Shown: positions 37,348-46,851 of the stretch, in pieces
Layout of the letters: every line of letters begins with the position of its first letter
Position numbering within the stretch: the stretch's first letter is position 1
NCBI RefSeq assembly: GCF_900106955.1
Contig: NZ_FNNI01000009.1
Coordinates: 62,001-126,000 of the forward strand
Direction: 5' to 3'
DNA length: 64,000 nt
From: Aidingimonas halophila
GTDB taxonomy: Bacteria; Pseudomonadota; Gammaproteobacteria; Pseudomonadales; Halomonadaceae
Made by a program: the position numbers and the translations under genes
The notes under the pieces: model-generated
Database searches by the model: none
What the model was told of the DNA's origin: nothing
The model's input: the letters and a program-made list of their open reading frames with translations, nothing else

Positions 37348-39012
37348 TTACTCTCTCGGTGCACGAGGTTCTGGATCGTCACCTTCCCGGCGATCGAAAA
37401 TCAGTGCATTGGGCTGTTCACGCAGGGTGCGTACCGTGGGTTGCAGATCTCTCATTAACCTGTTGAGTTGTTCCATTGTTTGGGTCAGATCCTGATAGGC
37501 GGCAGATTCCGGTGAGAAACCATCCAGTGTGCGCTGTATCTCCGCGAGAGTTGCATTGACGTTGCCAGGCATGTTTCTGGTTTCCTGGCTGTCAAGGAGT
37601 TCACGTAGCGATTCGCTGGTCTGCTGGACTTCCTCAAGCGTGTTTTCCGAAGCCGCCAGGCTACTGTCGATGCGATGAAGTACCGGTTCGACTTCCAGTG
37701 AATTGAGTTTTTCCAGCAAGTCCGACACCTGCTGTTCGATCTGGGCGAACCCTGACGATGTCGTCGGGAAGACGGTAACATCTTCAAAGGTCTCCGGTTC
37801 GTATTCGCCTTCCAGGTCACGTTGGAAGTTGAGATCGACATAGCGAGCACCAGTCAGCAGATTGCCTGATTTCAGCGATGCTCTCAGGCCCATATCGAAC
37901 ATTTGCTTGAATTCTTCGTTCCATTCCTGGAGTCCGCGATCACGTTCATCCTCCCCCAGGCGTTGAGGCTCGATACGGATCAGCACCGGAATGGAGAATT
38001 GGGAGCGGGAGTCCGGCTGCGGTGAGGTGAAATTCCAGGGTACGCTGGCGACGGTGCCGACGCGAACGCCCCGATATTCGACGGGAGCGCCCCGTGACAA
38101 TCCCCGTACGCTGCCATCGACCAGCATTACATACTCCAGATAACGGTTGAATGTCCCCTGGCGCGCGCTATCTTCATCGGCGTAGAGAGTGAAGGTGGTA
38201 TTCTCCTCAACGGGTTGTCCTGTGGGGAGATCCTCGGGAATGCCGAATGTGACACCGCCTCCCAGCAAGGATTCCAGAGATTCGACATTGACCCGTACCC
38301 CCTCGGAGTCGAGACGCAGGTCGACGCCACTGGCCGACCAGAAACGGGTGCTGCTGGTGACCAGCACATCGTAGGGGCTCTCGATGAAGAGTCGATGGCG
38401 CATTTCTCGGGCCTCTGCATCGAATTCCGTTTCCTCGACACGTCCAACCGTGTATCCCTGATAGGTGACAGGATCGCCGACACGGAGGGAGTTACCGAGT
38501 TGGCTATCGAGGTTGAGTCGCAGTCCTTCGGTATCACTGGACGCGACGGGAGGCTGATCTCGTACTTCGAAGCGATCTCGCGGGATGTCGCTGCTGCCAG
38601 GTTGCAGTTGTATATAGGCACCGGACAGGACGGTGCCCAGGCCGCTGATGCCTTCACGGTCGATACGCGGCTTGACGACCCAGAACTGACTGTCTTCGAC
38701 CAGCGTGCGTTCGGCATCCGGGTTCATGCGAGCGGTGATGATCGTATGATCCATATTCTCGGAGAGGCGGACGTCTTCTACACGCCCGACTTCGACGTTA
38801 CGGCTCTTGATCAATGTGTTGCCGGCTTCGATCCCTTCGGCATTGTCCATGATGAGCGTCACCTGGGGCCCGCGTCCGGCAATATTGTCGTAAACGAGCC
38901 ATAGTCCGATCAGTGCCGCGACCAGCGGAACGATCCAGATCGGCGAAAGCCGAGACTGACGGCGTTTGACGGCCCGTTGAGAATCGGAGGAGGGCGTGTT
39001 GTCTTCGGTCAT
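37348..39012 (-). CDS. pqiB: PqiB, MCE-domain membrane-spanning lipid transport protein
   Basis: The 554-residue protein has one N-terminal membrane anchor (about 23-42) and three MCE domains in the periplasm (about 47-140, 160-225, 285-395), then a C-terminal coiled coil (about 425-535). In E. coli, PqiB hexamers form a tunnel from inner to outer membrane. Gene order pqiA-pqiB-pqiC with a 4-base overlap to pqiA matches the E. coli operon. Length is close to E. coli PqiB (546). Confidence 0.95.
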   Translation of the reverse strand: MTEDNTPSSDSQRAVKRRQSRLSPIWIVPLVAALIGLWLVYDNIAGRGPQVTLIMDNAEGIEAGNTLIKSRNVEVGRVEDVRLSENMDHTIITARMNPDAERTLVEDSQFWVVKPRIDREGISGLGTVLSGAYIQLQPGSSDIPRDRFEVRDQPPVASSDTEGLRLNLDSQLGNSLRVGDPVTYQGYTVGRVEETEFDAEAREMRHRLFIESPYDVLVTSSTRFWSASGVDLRLDSEGVRVNVESLESLLGGGVTFGIPEDLPTGQPVEENTTFTLYADEDSARQGTFNRYLEYVMLVDGSVRGLSRGAPVEYRGVRVGTVASVPWNFTSPQPDSRSQFSIPVLIRIEPQRLGEDERDRGLQEWNEEFKQMFDMGLRASLKSGNLLTGARYVDLNFQRDLEGEYEPETFEDVTVFPTTSSGFAQIEQQVSDLLEKLNSLEVEPVLHRIDSSLAASENTLEEVQQTSESLRELLDSQETRNMPGNVNATLAEIQRTLDGFSPESAAYQDLTQTMEQLNRLMRDLQPTVRTLREQPNALIFDRREGDDPEPRAPRE

Positions 39013-40349
39013 GAGCGACTTCCTTGACTGCCACGTTCCATGGTCGCGTTGGGAGCATCCCAGATCAGGCGCGGGTCGAAGGTCATGGCGGCCAGCATAG
39101 TGAGTACCACAACGGTGCCAAAGGCCAGTGCCGCATGTCCCGGCGTGATCGACATGAGATCACCCGCACGTATCAATGCCACGAGTAGAGCGACAACGAA
39201 GACGTCGACCATCGACCAGCGGCCGATGAACTCGGTGATTCGATACAGCCGGGTGCGAATGCTGTTCTTCAAGCTATCGCTATGTCGGATGGCGATGCAT
39301 AACCAAGCCAGAGCGAGCAATTTGCCGACCGGTACCAGTACGCTGGCGAAGAAAATGATCATCGCAATCGGCCAGGAGCCCGATTGCCACAGCGTGACGA
39401 CTCCCCCGATGATTGTCGAGGGGTCGCTACGGCCCAGCGATGTGGTGGTCATGATCGGATAGATATTGGCAGGAATATAGAGAATGGCAGCAGCGATGAG
39501 TAATGACCAGGTTCGCTGTAGACTATGCGGAAGTCGAGCATGAAGTCGTTCGCCACAGCGTCGGCAATGCGTATGCCGCGTCGTTTCATCCAGCCGGTTG
39601 ACCAGGCCGCAGGTCGCACAACCGACCAGTCCTTGTGGAGCAGCGGTTTGCCCGACCTGGCTCCCTTCGGGAGCCAATGGCTCTCCTGCGAGTGAAAACC
39701 ACATCCAGTCGGCATCGAACGATTGCGTGGTCGCCAGTAACAGCAAGGCAAAAGCGCAGAAGGCCCAAAAAGAAACACCCAACTCAACATGCGCCATGCC
39801 AGCCACTTTGAAAAGGCTGACGAGTGCACCGATGATGAAGACGTCAGCCATCATCCAGGGGTGGAGATGAGTCAATGAGCGGGCGATGCCTCGGCTGAAA
39901 GGGAGCGGATTCTGACGCAACAGCCCGAATTGCAGCCAGATGACCCCACATAGATAAACGGCCGGGAGCACGATGACGGTCAGAGCGACGCCAATCGCTA
40001 CCAAGGGTTCGTGAAAGTTGAGCAGCGTTGTCGCAGTCTGTGTCAGTTCTATGCGATTACCGATACCGCGGGATTCGAAACTGACGAATGTGAACGAGGT
40101 GGCCATCATCAATGCCAGCAGTGAGGCGATGGCCAGTGCCATGCTGCGCTGAGCGGGGCGAAAATGGCGCGTGGCAAGCGTATGGCCGCAACGCGGACAA
40201 TCCGCTTTTTCCCCGGCATGCAGTGGGGGAAGCGCCGTCAACAGATCACATTCATGACACGCCCGCAAGCGTCGCCGGGAGAGGTTCGCTTCGGGGGATT
40301 CCGGTATGAATGGCGTGTATCCGTCACCTGACGCTCGCTGGTTGATCAA
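39009..40349 (-). CDS. pqiA: PqiA, paraquat-inducible inner-membrane protein
   Basis: The 446-residue protein has two repeats, each with a zinc-ribbon-like CxxC pair (CHECD...CPRCG and CATCG...CRRCG) followed by four membrane segments, the PqiA layout. It is the inner-membrane partner of PqiB. The start is TTG at 40349 (MINQRASG), supported by GGAG 7 bases upstream; no ATG fits. The divergent cation exchanger begins 138 bases away, leaving a shared promoter region. Confidence 0.95.
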   Translation of the reverse strand: MINQRASGDGYTPFIPESPEANLSRRRLRACHECDLLTALPPLHAGEKADCPRCGHTLATRHFRPAQRSMALAIASLLALMMATSFTFVSFESRGIGNRIELTQTATTLLNFHEPLVAIGVALTVIVLPAVYLCGVIWLQFGLLRQNPLPFSRGIARSLTHLHPWMMADVFIIGALVSLFKVAGMAHVELGVSFWAFCAFALLLLATTQSFDADWMWFSLAGEPLAPEGSQVGQTAAPQGLVGCATCGLVNRLDETTRHTHCRRCGERLHARLPHSLQRTWSLLIAAAILYIPANIYPIMTTTSLGRSDPSTIIGGVVTLWQSGSWPIAMIIFFASVLVPVGKLLALAWLCIAIRHSDSLKNSIRTRLYRITEFIGRWSMVDVFVVALLVALIRAGDLMSITPGHAALAFGTVVVLTMLAAMTFDPRLIWDAPNATMERGSQGSRS

Positions 40350-40486
40350 ATAGACACTCCACTGACGTCATGACTGGTGAATCACCATGCTTGGTGCCAT
40401 TATGCCGCCTGTCGCGCAACATACAAACATTCGTATATGAATGTCCGCATGGAAGCGTCAGCAAATCATCGAGGAGACAATCAACG

Positions 40487-41467
40487 ATGCTATGGCCACT
40501 ACTGGCAATCGTCGCTGGGCTCGCTGTTCTTGTCTGGAGTGCCGAACGTTTCGTGGACGGGGCGGCGTCGACGTCTGGGCATCTAGGGCTATCACCATTA
40601 TTGATCGGTGTGCTGGTGATTGGTTTCGGGACGTCGGCTCCGGAACTGATGGTCTCGGCCCTGGCCGCATGGCAGGGCAGTCCTGGCCTGGCCCTGGGTA
40701 ACGCCTATGGGTCGAATATCGCCAACATCGGTCTGATTCTCGGTCTGGTGGCATTATTGTCGCCGCTGGCGGTTCACTCCCAGGTCCTGCGTCAGGAAAT
40801 ACCCTTGCTTGGCGGTGTCACCCTGCTGGCTGCCTGGCAACTTCACGACGGCTATATCGGGAAGTGGGAATCGGTCGTGCTACTGGCAGTATTGGGTGGT
40901 TTCGTGGCTATCAGCATATGGCGCGCGCGTACCGCTGGAGATGATGTGCTTGCCAGCGAGACCGAGGAGAGCATTGCTGTCCGCCCCATGTCCCTGTCAC
41001 GGGGACTGATATGGACGGTCGTCGGATTGGTATTGCTGATCCTCAGTTCCCGGCTATTGGTATGGGGAGCAGTAGCCGTTGCCCAGCGCTTCGGGGTCAG
41101 CGATCTGATCATCGGCTTGACGGTCGTTGCTGTAGGGACCTCGTTGCCCGAACTCGCTTCATCGATCAGCGCGTTGCGTCGTCGGGAACATGATCTGGTG
41201 TTGGGCAATGTGGTCGGTTCAAATCTGTTCAACACGTTGGGGGTCGTGGGGCTGGCCGGTGTCATTCATCCCATCGATGCCGGTGCTGAAGTACTAAGGC
41301 GCGACTGGATCGTGATGATGGTGATGACCGTGTTGCTGGCTGTTTTCGCGATGGGTTGGCGTGGATGCCCGGGGCGAATCAATCGGCTGGAAGGGGGATT
41401 GCTGCTGCTGCTGTTCATTCTCTATACCGGCTATTTGGTAACCACGGTGTTATCGGCAAGCGGATGA
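40487..41467 (+). CDS. CaCA-family sodium/calcium exchanger-like antiporter
   Basis: The 326-residue protein has about ten membrane segments in two halves, each with the alpha-repeat of the Ca2+/cation antiporter superfamily: GFGTSAPELMVS...GNAYGSNIANIG and AVGTSLPELASS...GNVVGSNLFNTLG. It resembles E. coli YrbG/ChaA-type exchangers. It would exchange Na+ or another cation for Ca2+. The ATG at 40487 has GAGGAG upstream at 40471-40476. In a halophile an antiporter like this may help cation balance, but the true ions are not shown. Confidence 0.9.
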   Translation: MLWPLLAIVAGLAVLVWSAERFVDGAASTSGHLGLSPLLIGVLVIGFGTSAPELMVSALAAWQGSPGLALGNAYGSNIANIGLILGLVALLSPLAVHSQVLRQEIPLLGGVTLLAAWQLHDGYIGKWESVVLLAVLGGFVAISIWRARTAGDDVLASETEESIAVRPMSLSRGLIWTVVGLVLLILSSRLLVWGAVAVAQRFGVSDLIIGLTVVAVGTSLPELASSISALRRREHDLVLGNVVGSNLFNTLGVVGLAGVIHPIDAGAEVLRRDWIVMMVMTVLLAVFAMGWRGCPGRINRLEGGLLLLLFILYTGYLVTTVLSASG

Positions 41468-41491
41468 CATGTCGTGTCCAGACATGTCATC
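41463..41491. repeat. Inverted repeat at the 3-prime end of the exchanger gene
   Basis: An 11-base perfect stem (GATGACATGTC, 7-base loop, GACATGTCATC) starts inside the last codon of the exchanger gene and includes its stop codon. No T-run follows. It may stabilise the end of the mRNA, stop transcription, or be an operator for the phn-type operon that starts 110 bases on. The core GACATGTC is a short palindrome that occurs in both arms. Confidence 0.45.
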
Positions 41492-41600
41492 GGTGTGTCG
41501 TTGAACTGACATGAAGGAGACATCAAAGCGTCGCATGACTGTCATGAGCATCGCCTAGGGTCAGTGGTGGTTTTTCAATCACCTGTAAAGGCTCGATGAC

Positions 41601-42644
41601 ATGACAGTACAAGTGACTTACGCAGGACAACGGACCGCAGCCGGCGTCGGTATGGCCTCTAGAACCGGTGCGCTCGCTTCATTCCGGACTTTCGCCCCGA
41701 CGTTACTGAGCACGGCCGTGGCTGGATTCATGCTGATGGCGGCTTCGGTGAGTGCCGCTGACGATCTGTCGTCACGCTATCAGGATGAGAACGGTGACCT
41801 GGTGGCCGATCTGCCGGCAGACGAATCGGAATGGGTCGATCCCGACACGCTGGTGTTTGCCTACACGCCGGTCGAGGATCCCGCTGTGTATGCCGATGTC
41901 TGGGCTGGCTTCCTGGAGCACATGGAAGAGGTGACCGGAAAAGACGTCGAATTTTTCCCCGTTCAATCCAACGCGGCTCAGGTCGAAGCCATGCGGGCGG
42001 GACGTTTGCATGTTGCGGGCTTCAATACCGGATCCAATCCGTTGGCTGTCAATTGTGCGGGCTTCGTCCCTTTCACCATGATGGCCCGGGAGGATGACAG
42101 TTTCGGCTACGAGATGGAGATAATCACTCAGCCGGATAGCGACATCGAGTCTCCCGACGACCTCGAAGGGCGTACGCTGGCCTTCACGTCGGAATCATCC
42201 AACTCCGGATTCAAGGCGCCTTCGGCACTTCTCCAATCGGAGTTCGACCTGGAGGCCGGTGAGGATTTCGACACCGAGTTTTCGGGCAAGCATGACAACT
42301 CGATCATGGGCGTGGTCAATGGCGACTACGAGGCTGCCGCCATCGCTAATTCCGTTCTCAAGCGCATGATCTCGCGTGATGTGATCGGCGAGGACGATTA
42401 CCGCAGTATCTATACCTCGGATACGTTCCCCACGACCGGTTACGGCCATGTCTATAACCTGGATCCGGATGTGGCCGAAGACGTCAGGGAAGCCTTCGAG
42501 ACGTTCGAGTGGGAAGGCAGTGCCTTGGCAGAGGAGTTCAAGAATTCCGGCGAAGCCAAGTTTATCCCGATCACCTATGAAGAACACTGGGATGTCATCC
42601 GTACGATCGATGAGGCGAATGATGTCTCTTACGATTGTGGCTGA
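41601..42644 (+). CDS. phnD: PhnD-type phosphonate/phosphite-binding periplasmic protein
   Basis: The 347-residue protein has a signal region (hydrophobic LLSTAVAGFMLMAASVSA, cleavage near residue 52; ATG at 41652 would give a more usual length), then a PhnD/PtxB-type binding fold: AYTPVEDPAVYADVW, EFFPVQSNAAQVEAMRAGRLHVAGFNTGS and LAFTSESSNSGFKAPSALL. The mature protein is acidic. The genes phnC and two phnE follow. No C-P lyase, PtxD or phosphonatase gene is near, so the actual ligand (phosphonate, phosphite or phosphate) is unsettled. There is no clear ribosome site before 41601. Confidence 0.88.
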   Translation: MTVQVTYAGQRTAAGVGMASRTGALASFRTFAPTLLSTAVAGFMLMAASVSAADDLSSRYQDENGDLVADLPADESEWVDPDTLVFAYTPVEDPAVYADVWAGFLEHMEEVTGKDVEFFPVQSNAAQVEAMRAGRLHVAGFNTGSNPLAVNCAGFVPFTMMAREDDSFGYEMEIITQPDSDIESPDDLEGRTLAFTSESSNSGFKAPSALLQSEFDLEAGEDFDTEFSGKHDNSIMGVVNGDYEAAAIANSVLKRMISRDVIGEDDYRSIYTSDTFPTTGYGHVYNLDPDVAEDVREAFETFEWEGSALAEEFKNSGEAKFIPITYEEHWDVIRTIDEANDVSYDCG

Positions 42645-42659
42645 AGGGGAGTCGTCGTC

Positions 42660-43502
42660 ATGAGCGATACCGCTATGCTTCGGCTTGAAGGGGTACAGAA
42701 GCGATATGGACGCGATGAACCGGCTCTGATCGATATTGACTTGGCACTTCCCCGTGGACAGGTAATGGCCCTGATAGGGCCATCCGGGGCCGGGAAGAGC
42801 ACATTGATCCGGTGCGTCAATCGTCTGGTCGAACCCACCCAGGGAGAGATTCGGCTCGAAGGCGTGGCGTTGACTCGACTGCATGGGGCCGAGTTACGTC
42901 GGGCGCGCCGGTCGATGGCGATGATCTTCCAGGAGTATGCCCTGGTCGATCGTCTGACAGTGATGGAGAACGTGCTGTCAGGTCGTCTGGGGTATGTGGG
43001 GTTCTGGCGGAGTTTCCTGCGCCGTTATCCATCCGCCGATATCGAAACGGCACTCCATATGCTGGATCGAGTCGGTATGCCTCATGCCATGGATAAACGG
43101 GCCGATGCGTTGTCCGGAGGGCAACGCCAGCGCGTCGGTATTGCGCGGGCGTTGCTGCAGTCGCCCTCACTGCTGCTGGTCGACGAACCGACGGCCAGCC
43201 TCGACCCCCGGACATCGCGGCAGATCATGCGCCTCATCCGTGAGTTGTGTGTCGAGCGAGGGCTGGCAGCGATCATCAATATCCATGATGTGGCGCTGGC
43301 CGAACGTTTTGCCGATCGCATCGTCGGGTTGCGCGATGGTCGAATCGTCTTCGATGGCCGACCGGATACGCTGACCCCTTCGGTGTTGACCACGATCTAC
43401 GGCGAAGAAGAGTGGAGCACAGAACCGGAGCCCGCGGATGACGCCGATGAAGGAGGTGTGTCACCAGCAACTCCCATGGCGGTGCACGGGGGGATGTCAT
43501 GA
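42660..43502 (+). CDS. phnC: PhnC-type ABC transporter ATP-binding protein
   Basis: The 280-residue ATPase has Walker [10 protein letters not shown] at about residues 40-48, signature [16 protein letters not shown], Walker [13 protein letters not shown] and switch region [18 protein letters not shown], the PhnC pattern. It powers the import by the two PhnE-like permeases downstream. The stop overlaps phnE (ATGA). A strong GGGGAG lies before the ATG. Confidence 0.92.
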   Translation: MSDTAMLRLEGVQKRYGRDEPALIDIDLALPRGQVMALIGPSGAGKSTLIRCVNRLVEPTQGEIRLEGVALTRLHGAELRRARRSMAMIFQEYALVDRLTVMENVLSGRLGYVGFWRSFLRRYPSADIETALHMLDRVGMPHAMDKRADALSGGQRQRVGIARALLQSPSLLLVDEPTASLDPRTSRQIMRLIRELCVERGLAAIINIHDVALAERFADRIVGLRDGRIVFDGRPDTLTPSVLTTIYGEEEWSTEPEPADDADEGGVSPATPMAVHGGMS

Positions 43503-44320
43503 CGGTGTCCCAAGACAGCGACTCCAGGATGGCGGTGAGCACCTGGCGCCGGCCGCCACTGATCCGCGATCCTCGTTGGCGGTGGGCGTTGTGGATCGGG
43601 CTGGTGGTTTATCTGGTGCTGGCCTTCGCCAGTATCCAGGTGGATTGGTCCCGTGTCATGGAAGGGTTGGGGCGAGGTGCCGCCTTCATCTCGGCTTTCT
43701 TCCAACCGGATTTCGTCTCTCGTCGCGACGATATTGTCGGCGGGATACTGGAAAGCCTGACCATGACCGTGGTGTCCACGGTGCTGGGTATTCTGCTTTC
43801 CGTACCGTTCGGTCTGGGAGCGGCACGCAATATTGCGCCCTGGCCGGTTTATGGACTCTGCCGTGGTGTCATCGCCTTGTCGCGGACTTTCCAGGAGGTG
43901 ATCATCGCCATCCTGTTCGTGGCTATGTTCGGCTTCGGTCCCTTGGCCGGTGTCGTGACGCTTGCCTTCGCCACGATCGGTTTTCTGGCCAAGTTGCTTG
44001 CCGAAGATATCGAGGCCATCGATTGGCGCCAGGTGGAGGCGGTGCGTGCTACCGGGGCAGGGTGGTGGCAGGTGATGAATCATGCCGTGCAGCCTCAGGT
44101 GACACCCCGGCTATTGGGGCTGTCGCTTTACCGGCTGGATATCAACTTTCGTGAATCCGCCGTGATCGGCATCGTCGGTGCCGGTGGCATCGGTGCCACT
44201 CTCAATACGGCGATCGACCGCTATGAGTACGAATCGGCTGCCGCCATTCTGCTTGTCATCATTGCCATCGTCATGGCGACGGAATATGCCTCGAGCCATG
44301 CACGTCGTTACCTTCAGTGA
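43499..44320 (+). CDS. phnE: PhnE-type permease, first copy
   Basis: The 273-residue permease has an N-terminal basic region, about six membrane segments and the coupling-loop motif [18 protein letters not shown]. The C-terminal motif [17 protein letters not shown] is typical of PhnE. It overlaps phnC. A second permease of similar length follows at 44336; heterodimeric PhnE pairs are known in several phosphonate/phosphite importers. Confidence 0.9.
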   Translation: MTVSQDSDSRMAVSTWRRPPLIRDPRWRWALWIGLVVYLVLAFASIQVDWSRVMEGLGRGAAFISAFFQPDFVSRRDDIVGGILESLTMTVVSTVLGILLSVPFGLGAARNIAPWPVYGLCRGVIALSRTFQEVIIAILFVAMFGFGPLAGVVTLAFATIGFLAKLLAEDIEAIDWRQVEAVRATGAGWWQVMNHAVQPQVTPRLLGLSLYRLDINFRESAVIGIVGAGGIGATLNTAIDRYEYESAAAILLVIIAIVMATEYASSHARRYLQ

Positions 44321-44335
44321 ATCCGGAGAGCCTGC

Positions 44336-45154
44336 ATGCCTTTGTCGAAATCCGTCGCTCACCAGCGTCCTGTCTGGCGACGACGTACTACGGGTACTCA
44401 GTGGTTGATATGGCTGATCTGGCTATCGGGAACGGTGCTTTTCCTGTTATGCAGCCAGCTGATTGCCGGTAACACCAATTGGTCATTCGTCGCCGATGCT
44501 GGACGCCAGGGGAGCGATCTCATCTCGCGAATGGTGCCTCCGGAATGGGCCTATGCTAGTGAACTGTGGCTTCCGCTTTGGGATACCGTGAATATTGCCA
44601 CCCTGGGGACGGCATTGGGCATCATGGTGGCATTTCCCCTGGCATTTCTGGCAGCTCGTAATACCTCGCCGCATCCTGTATTACGACCCATAGCGTTGCT
44701 GGCGATCGTCACTTCACGCTCCATCAACTCATTGATCTGGGCTTTGCTGCTGGTGCTGATTCTTGGGCCGGGGACGCTGGCGGGTATTCTGGCCATCGCG
44801 CTACGTTCGGTCGGGTTCATCGGCAAATTGCTGTATGAGGCGATCGAAGAGATTCATCCCACGCCTGTCGAGGCGGTTTCGGCGACGGGGGCCGGTCGGT
44901 TGCAGATCATGAGCTATGGAGTATTGCCGCAGATCTTGCCGGCGTTTGCCGGTATCAGCGTATATCGTTGGGATATCAATATCCGCGAAGCGACTGTTCT
45001 CGGTCTGGTCGGTGCGGGAGGCATCGGTCTGCAACTCAATGCCTCCATCAACACACTCGCATGGGATCGTGTGGCGGTCATCTTCTTGTTGATCTTCGCG
45101 ACAGTGATGGTTTCAGAATGGCTTTCTGCCAAGATACGTCACGCCATCATTTAA
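44336..45154 (+). CDS. phnE2: PhnE-type permease, second copy
   Basis: The 272-residue permease is a paralogue of the preceding gene with the same pattern: EAVSATGAGRLQIMSYGVLPQILP loop and NIREATVLGLVGAGGIGLQL. The two would form a heterodimeric channel. It is the last gene of the operon; a 281-base gap follows. No terminator with a T-run is evident right after the stop. Confidence 0.9.
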   Translation: MPLSKSVAHQRPVWRRRTTGTQWLIWLIWLSGTVLFLLCSQLIAGNTNWSFVADAGRQGSDLISRMVPPEWAYASELWLPLWDTVNIATLGTALGIMVAFPLAFLAARNTSPHPVLRPIALLAIVTSRSINSLIWALLLVLILGPGTLAGILAIALRSVGFIGKLLYEAIEEIHPTPVEAVSATGAGRLQIMSYGVLPQILPAFAGISVYRWDINIREATVLGLVGAGGIGLQLNASINTLAWDRVAVIFLLIFATVMVSEWLSAKIRHAII

Positions 45155-45179
45155 TCCTGTTCAATGAGCATGTCTTGGT

Positions 45180-45193
45180 TTGACGTGCGTCAA
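45180..45193. promoter_or_regulatory. FNR/ANR-like palindrome upstream of cioAB
   Basis: TTGACG-TG-CGTCAA is a perfect 14-base palindrome (six-base arms). It matches the FNR/ANR-type layout TTGAY-N4-RTCAA, which fits a low-oxygen-controlled oxidase operon. It lies about 240 bases before the cioA start. Only a pattern match; a CRP/FNR-family protein other than FNR could use it. Confidence 0.4.
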
Positions 45194-45435
45194 CAAGCCA
45201 CACGATAGCGCAAGAAATCCCCTTCTGCCGGGTTGAGCATCGCAGTAGCATGGAGAGGTACCACTTTCGTAGGTAGTCATGCCTCTAACGTGAGTGGTTA
45301 TCCATGGTTAATGCCGTGCCATGAGCTACCCTCGTGGTGATACCTGTCTGTCCGGTGGAATACTGATGATACCAAGACACCGGATGAATCAGGTGACGGT
45401 GATAACCGGTTTCCGGAAGTCGTAGGGGAGGAATC

Positions 45436-46848
45436 ATGGAGCTGGATCCGCTGCTATTGTCGCGACTTCAGTTTGCGTTCGTCGTGTCGTTTCACGCGAT
45501 CTTTCCGGTGTTTACCATCGGCCTCGCATCCTATATCGCGCTACTCAATGGACTCTTTTATGGGACCGGAACGCCCGCCTGGGAGCGTCTAGCCATTTTC
45601 TGGACCAAGGTGTTCGCCGTCGTTTTCGGCATGGGGGTGGTGTCGGGCATCGTCATGTCCTTCCAATTCGGTACCAATTGGAGCAATTTTTCCCAGGCAG
45701 CCTCGAACTTCCTCGGACCGATGCTCAGTTATGAGGTGGTGACGGCATTCTTCCTCGAAGCGGCTTTTCTTGGGGTATTGCTGTTCGGTCGCGGTAAAGT
45801 GCCCCAAGGCGTTCACTTGTTTGCTTCGGTCATGGTCGCATTGGGCACCTTTATATCGTCTTTCTGGATTCTTTCCGCCAACAGTTGGATGCAGACGCCG
45901 GCAGGCGTCGAGTTGGCAGACGGCATGTTTCGAGTGACGTCCTGGGGTGAGGCGATCTTCAATCCTTCCTTCCCGTACCGATTCTCTCACATGGTGCTGG
46001 CGTCGTTCATTACCGGTGGGTTCGTCGTTGCCGGGGTCAGTGCCTGGTACCTGCTGATCAAGCGTGACGTCGATGCCAATAAGCGGGCGTTGTCGATGTG
46101 CTTGTGGCTGCTGTTGTTCCTGACACCCGCTCAGGCGCTGGTCGGCGATTTCCACGGGCTGAATACGTTGGAGCATCAGCCCACCAAGGTGGCGGCCATG
46201 GAAGGCAACTGGGAAACCCGGTCGGGCGTGCCGTTGCTGCTGTTTGCCTGGCCCGACCAGGAGGCGCAGGAAAACCTCGTCGAATTGGGTATCCCCAATG
46301 TGGCGAGTCTGATCCTCACGCATCATCTCGACGGCGAAGTGCCGGGAATTACCGAGGCGGCTCCCGACGAGCAGCCTCCGGTCTGGTTCGTGTTCTGGTC
46401 GTTCAGGGTGATGGTCGGGCTTGGTTTCCTGATGATTGCTGTGGCACTGGCTGGGCTCTGGCTGCGCCGGGGCGGTCGGGTGTATCAACATCGTGGCTAT
46501 CTGCAGTTATTGCGAGTGATGAGCGTCTCGCCATTCATCGCTGTGCTGGCTGGCTGGTTCGTGACCGAGTCGGGCCGCGCGCCCTGGCTTGTGCAGGGCA
46601 TGATGACGCATGCCGAGGGCCTGACACCGTCGCTGACAGGCGGAATGGCGTTGTTCACTCTGATCGGTTATATCGCCGTATATGCCGTGGTCTTCTACGC
46701 CGGCATGTATTACCTGACCAAAGTCGTGCGTAACGGTATGACGATCCAGGATGAAGAAGACGAGGTCGATGAGGTGGAACGTCCCAAACGTCCCTGGTCG
46801 GCAGCACATGTTCCCTTCGATGATGATACGGCCAAGGTGGAGGGCTGA
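45436..46848 (+). CDS. cioA: Cytochrome bd-type quinol oxidase subunit I (CioA-like)
   Basis: The 470-residue protein has about nine membrane segments. Likely haem and proton residues are visible: an early histidine in VSFHAIFP, glutamates in YEVVTAFFLEAAFLGVLLFG, a histidine in RFSHMVLAS and a methionine in FRVMVGLGF. It is shorter than E. coli CydA (522) and has a short Q-loop, as in the CioA (cyanide-insensitive) class. The GRQPW motif near the C-terminal part is GRAPW here (SGRAPWLVQG), an unusual change at Gln. Ribosome site GGGGAGGA is strong. It is followed closely by subunit II and cydDC. Confidence 0.9.
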   Translation: MELDPLLLSRLQFAFVVSFHAIFPVFTIGLASYIALLNGLFYGTGTPAWERLAIFWTKVFAVVFGMGVVSGIVMSFQFGTNWSNFSQAASNFLGPMLSYEVVTAFFLEAAFLGVLLFGRGKVPQGVHLFASVMVALGTFISSFWILSANSWMQTPAGVELADGMFRVTSWGEAIFNPSFPYRFSHMVLASFITGGFVVAGVSAWYLLIKRDVDANKRALSMCLWLLLFLTPAQALVGDFHGLNTLEHQPTKVAAMEGNWETRSGVPLLLFAWPDQEAQENLVELGIPNVASLILTHHLDGEVPGITEAAPDEQPPVWFVFWSFRVMVGLGFLMIAVALAGLWLRRGGRVYQHRGYLQLLRVMSVSPFIAVLAGWFVTESGRAPWLVQGMMTHAEGLTPSLTGGMALFTLIGYIAVYAVVFYAGMYYLTKVVRNGMTIQDEEDEVDEVERPKRPWSAAHVPFDDDTAKVEG

Positions 46849-46851
46849 TAC

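Noticed and set aside
41468-41600. Pho box before the PhnD-type gene
   Set aside because: Only one CTGTCAT half-site (about 41540) is visible and the second half at the proper spacing does not match.
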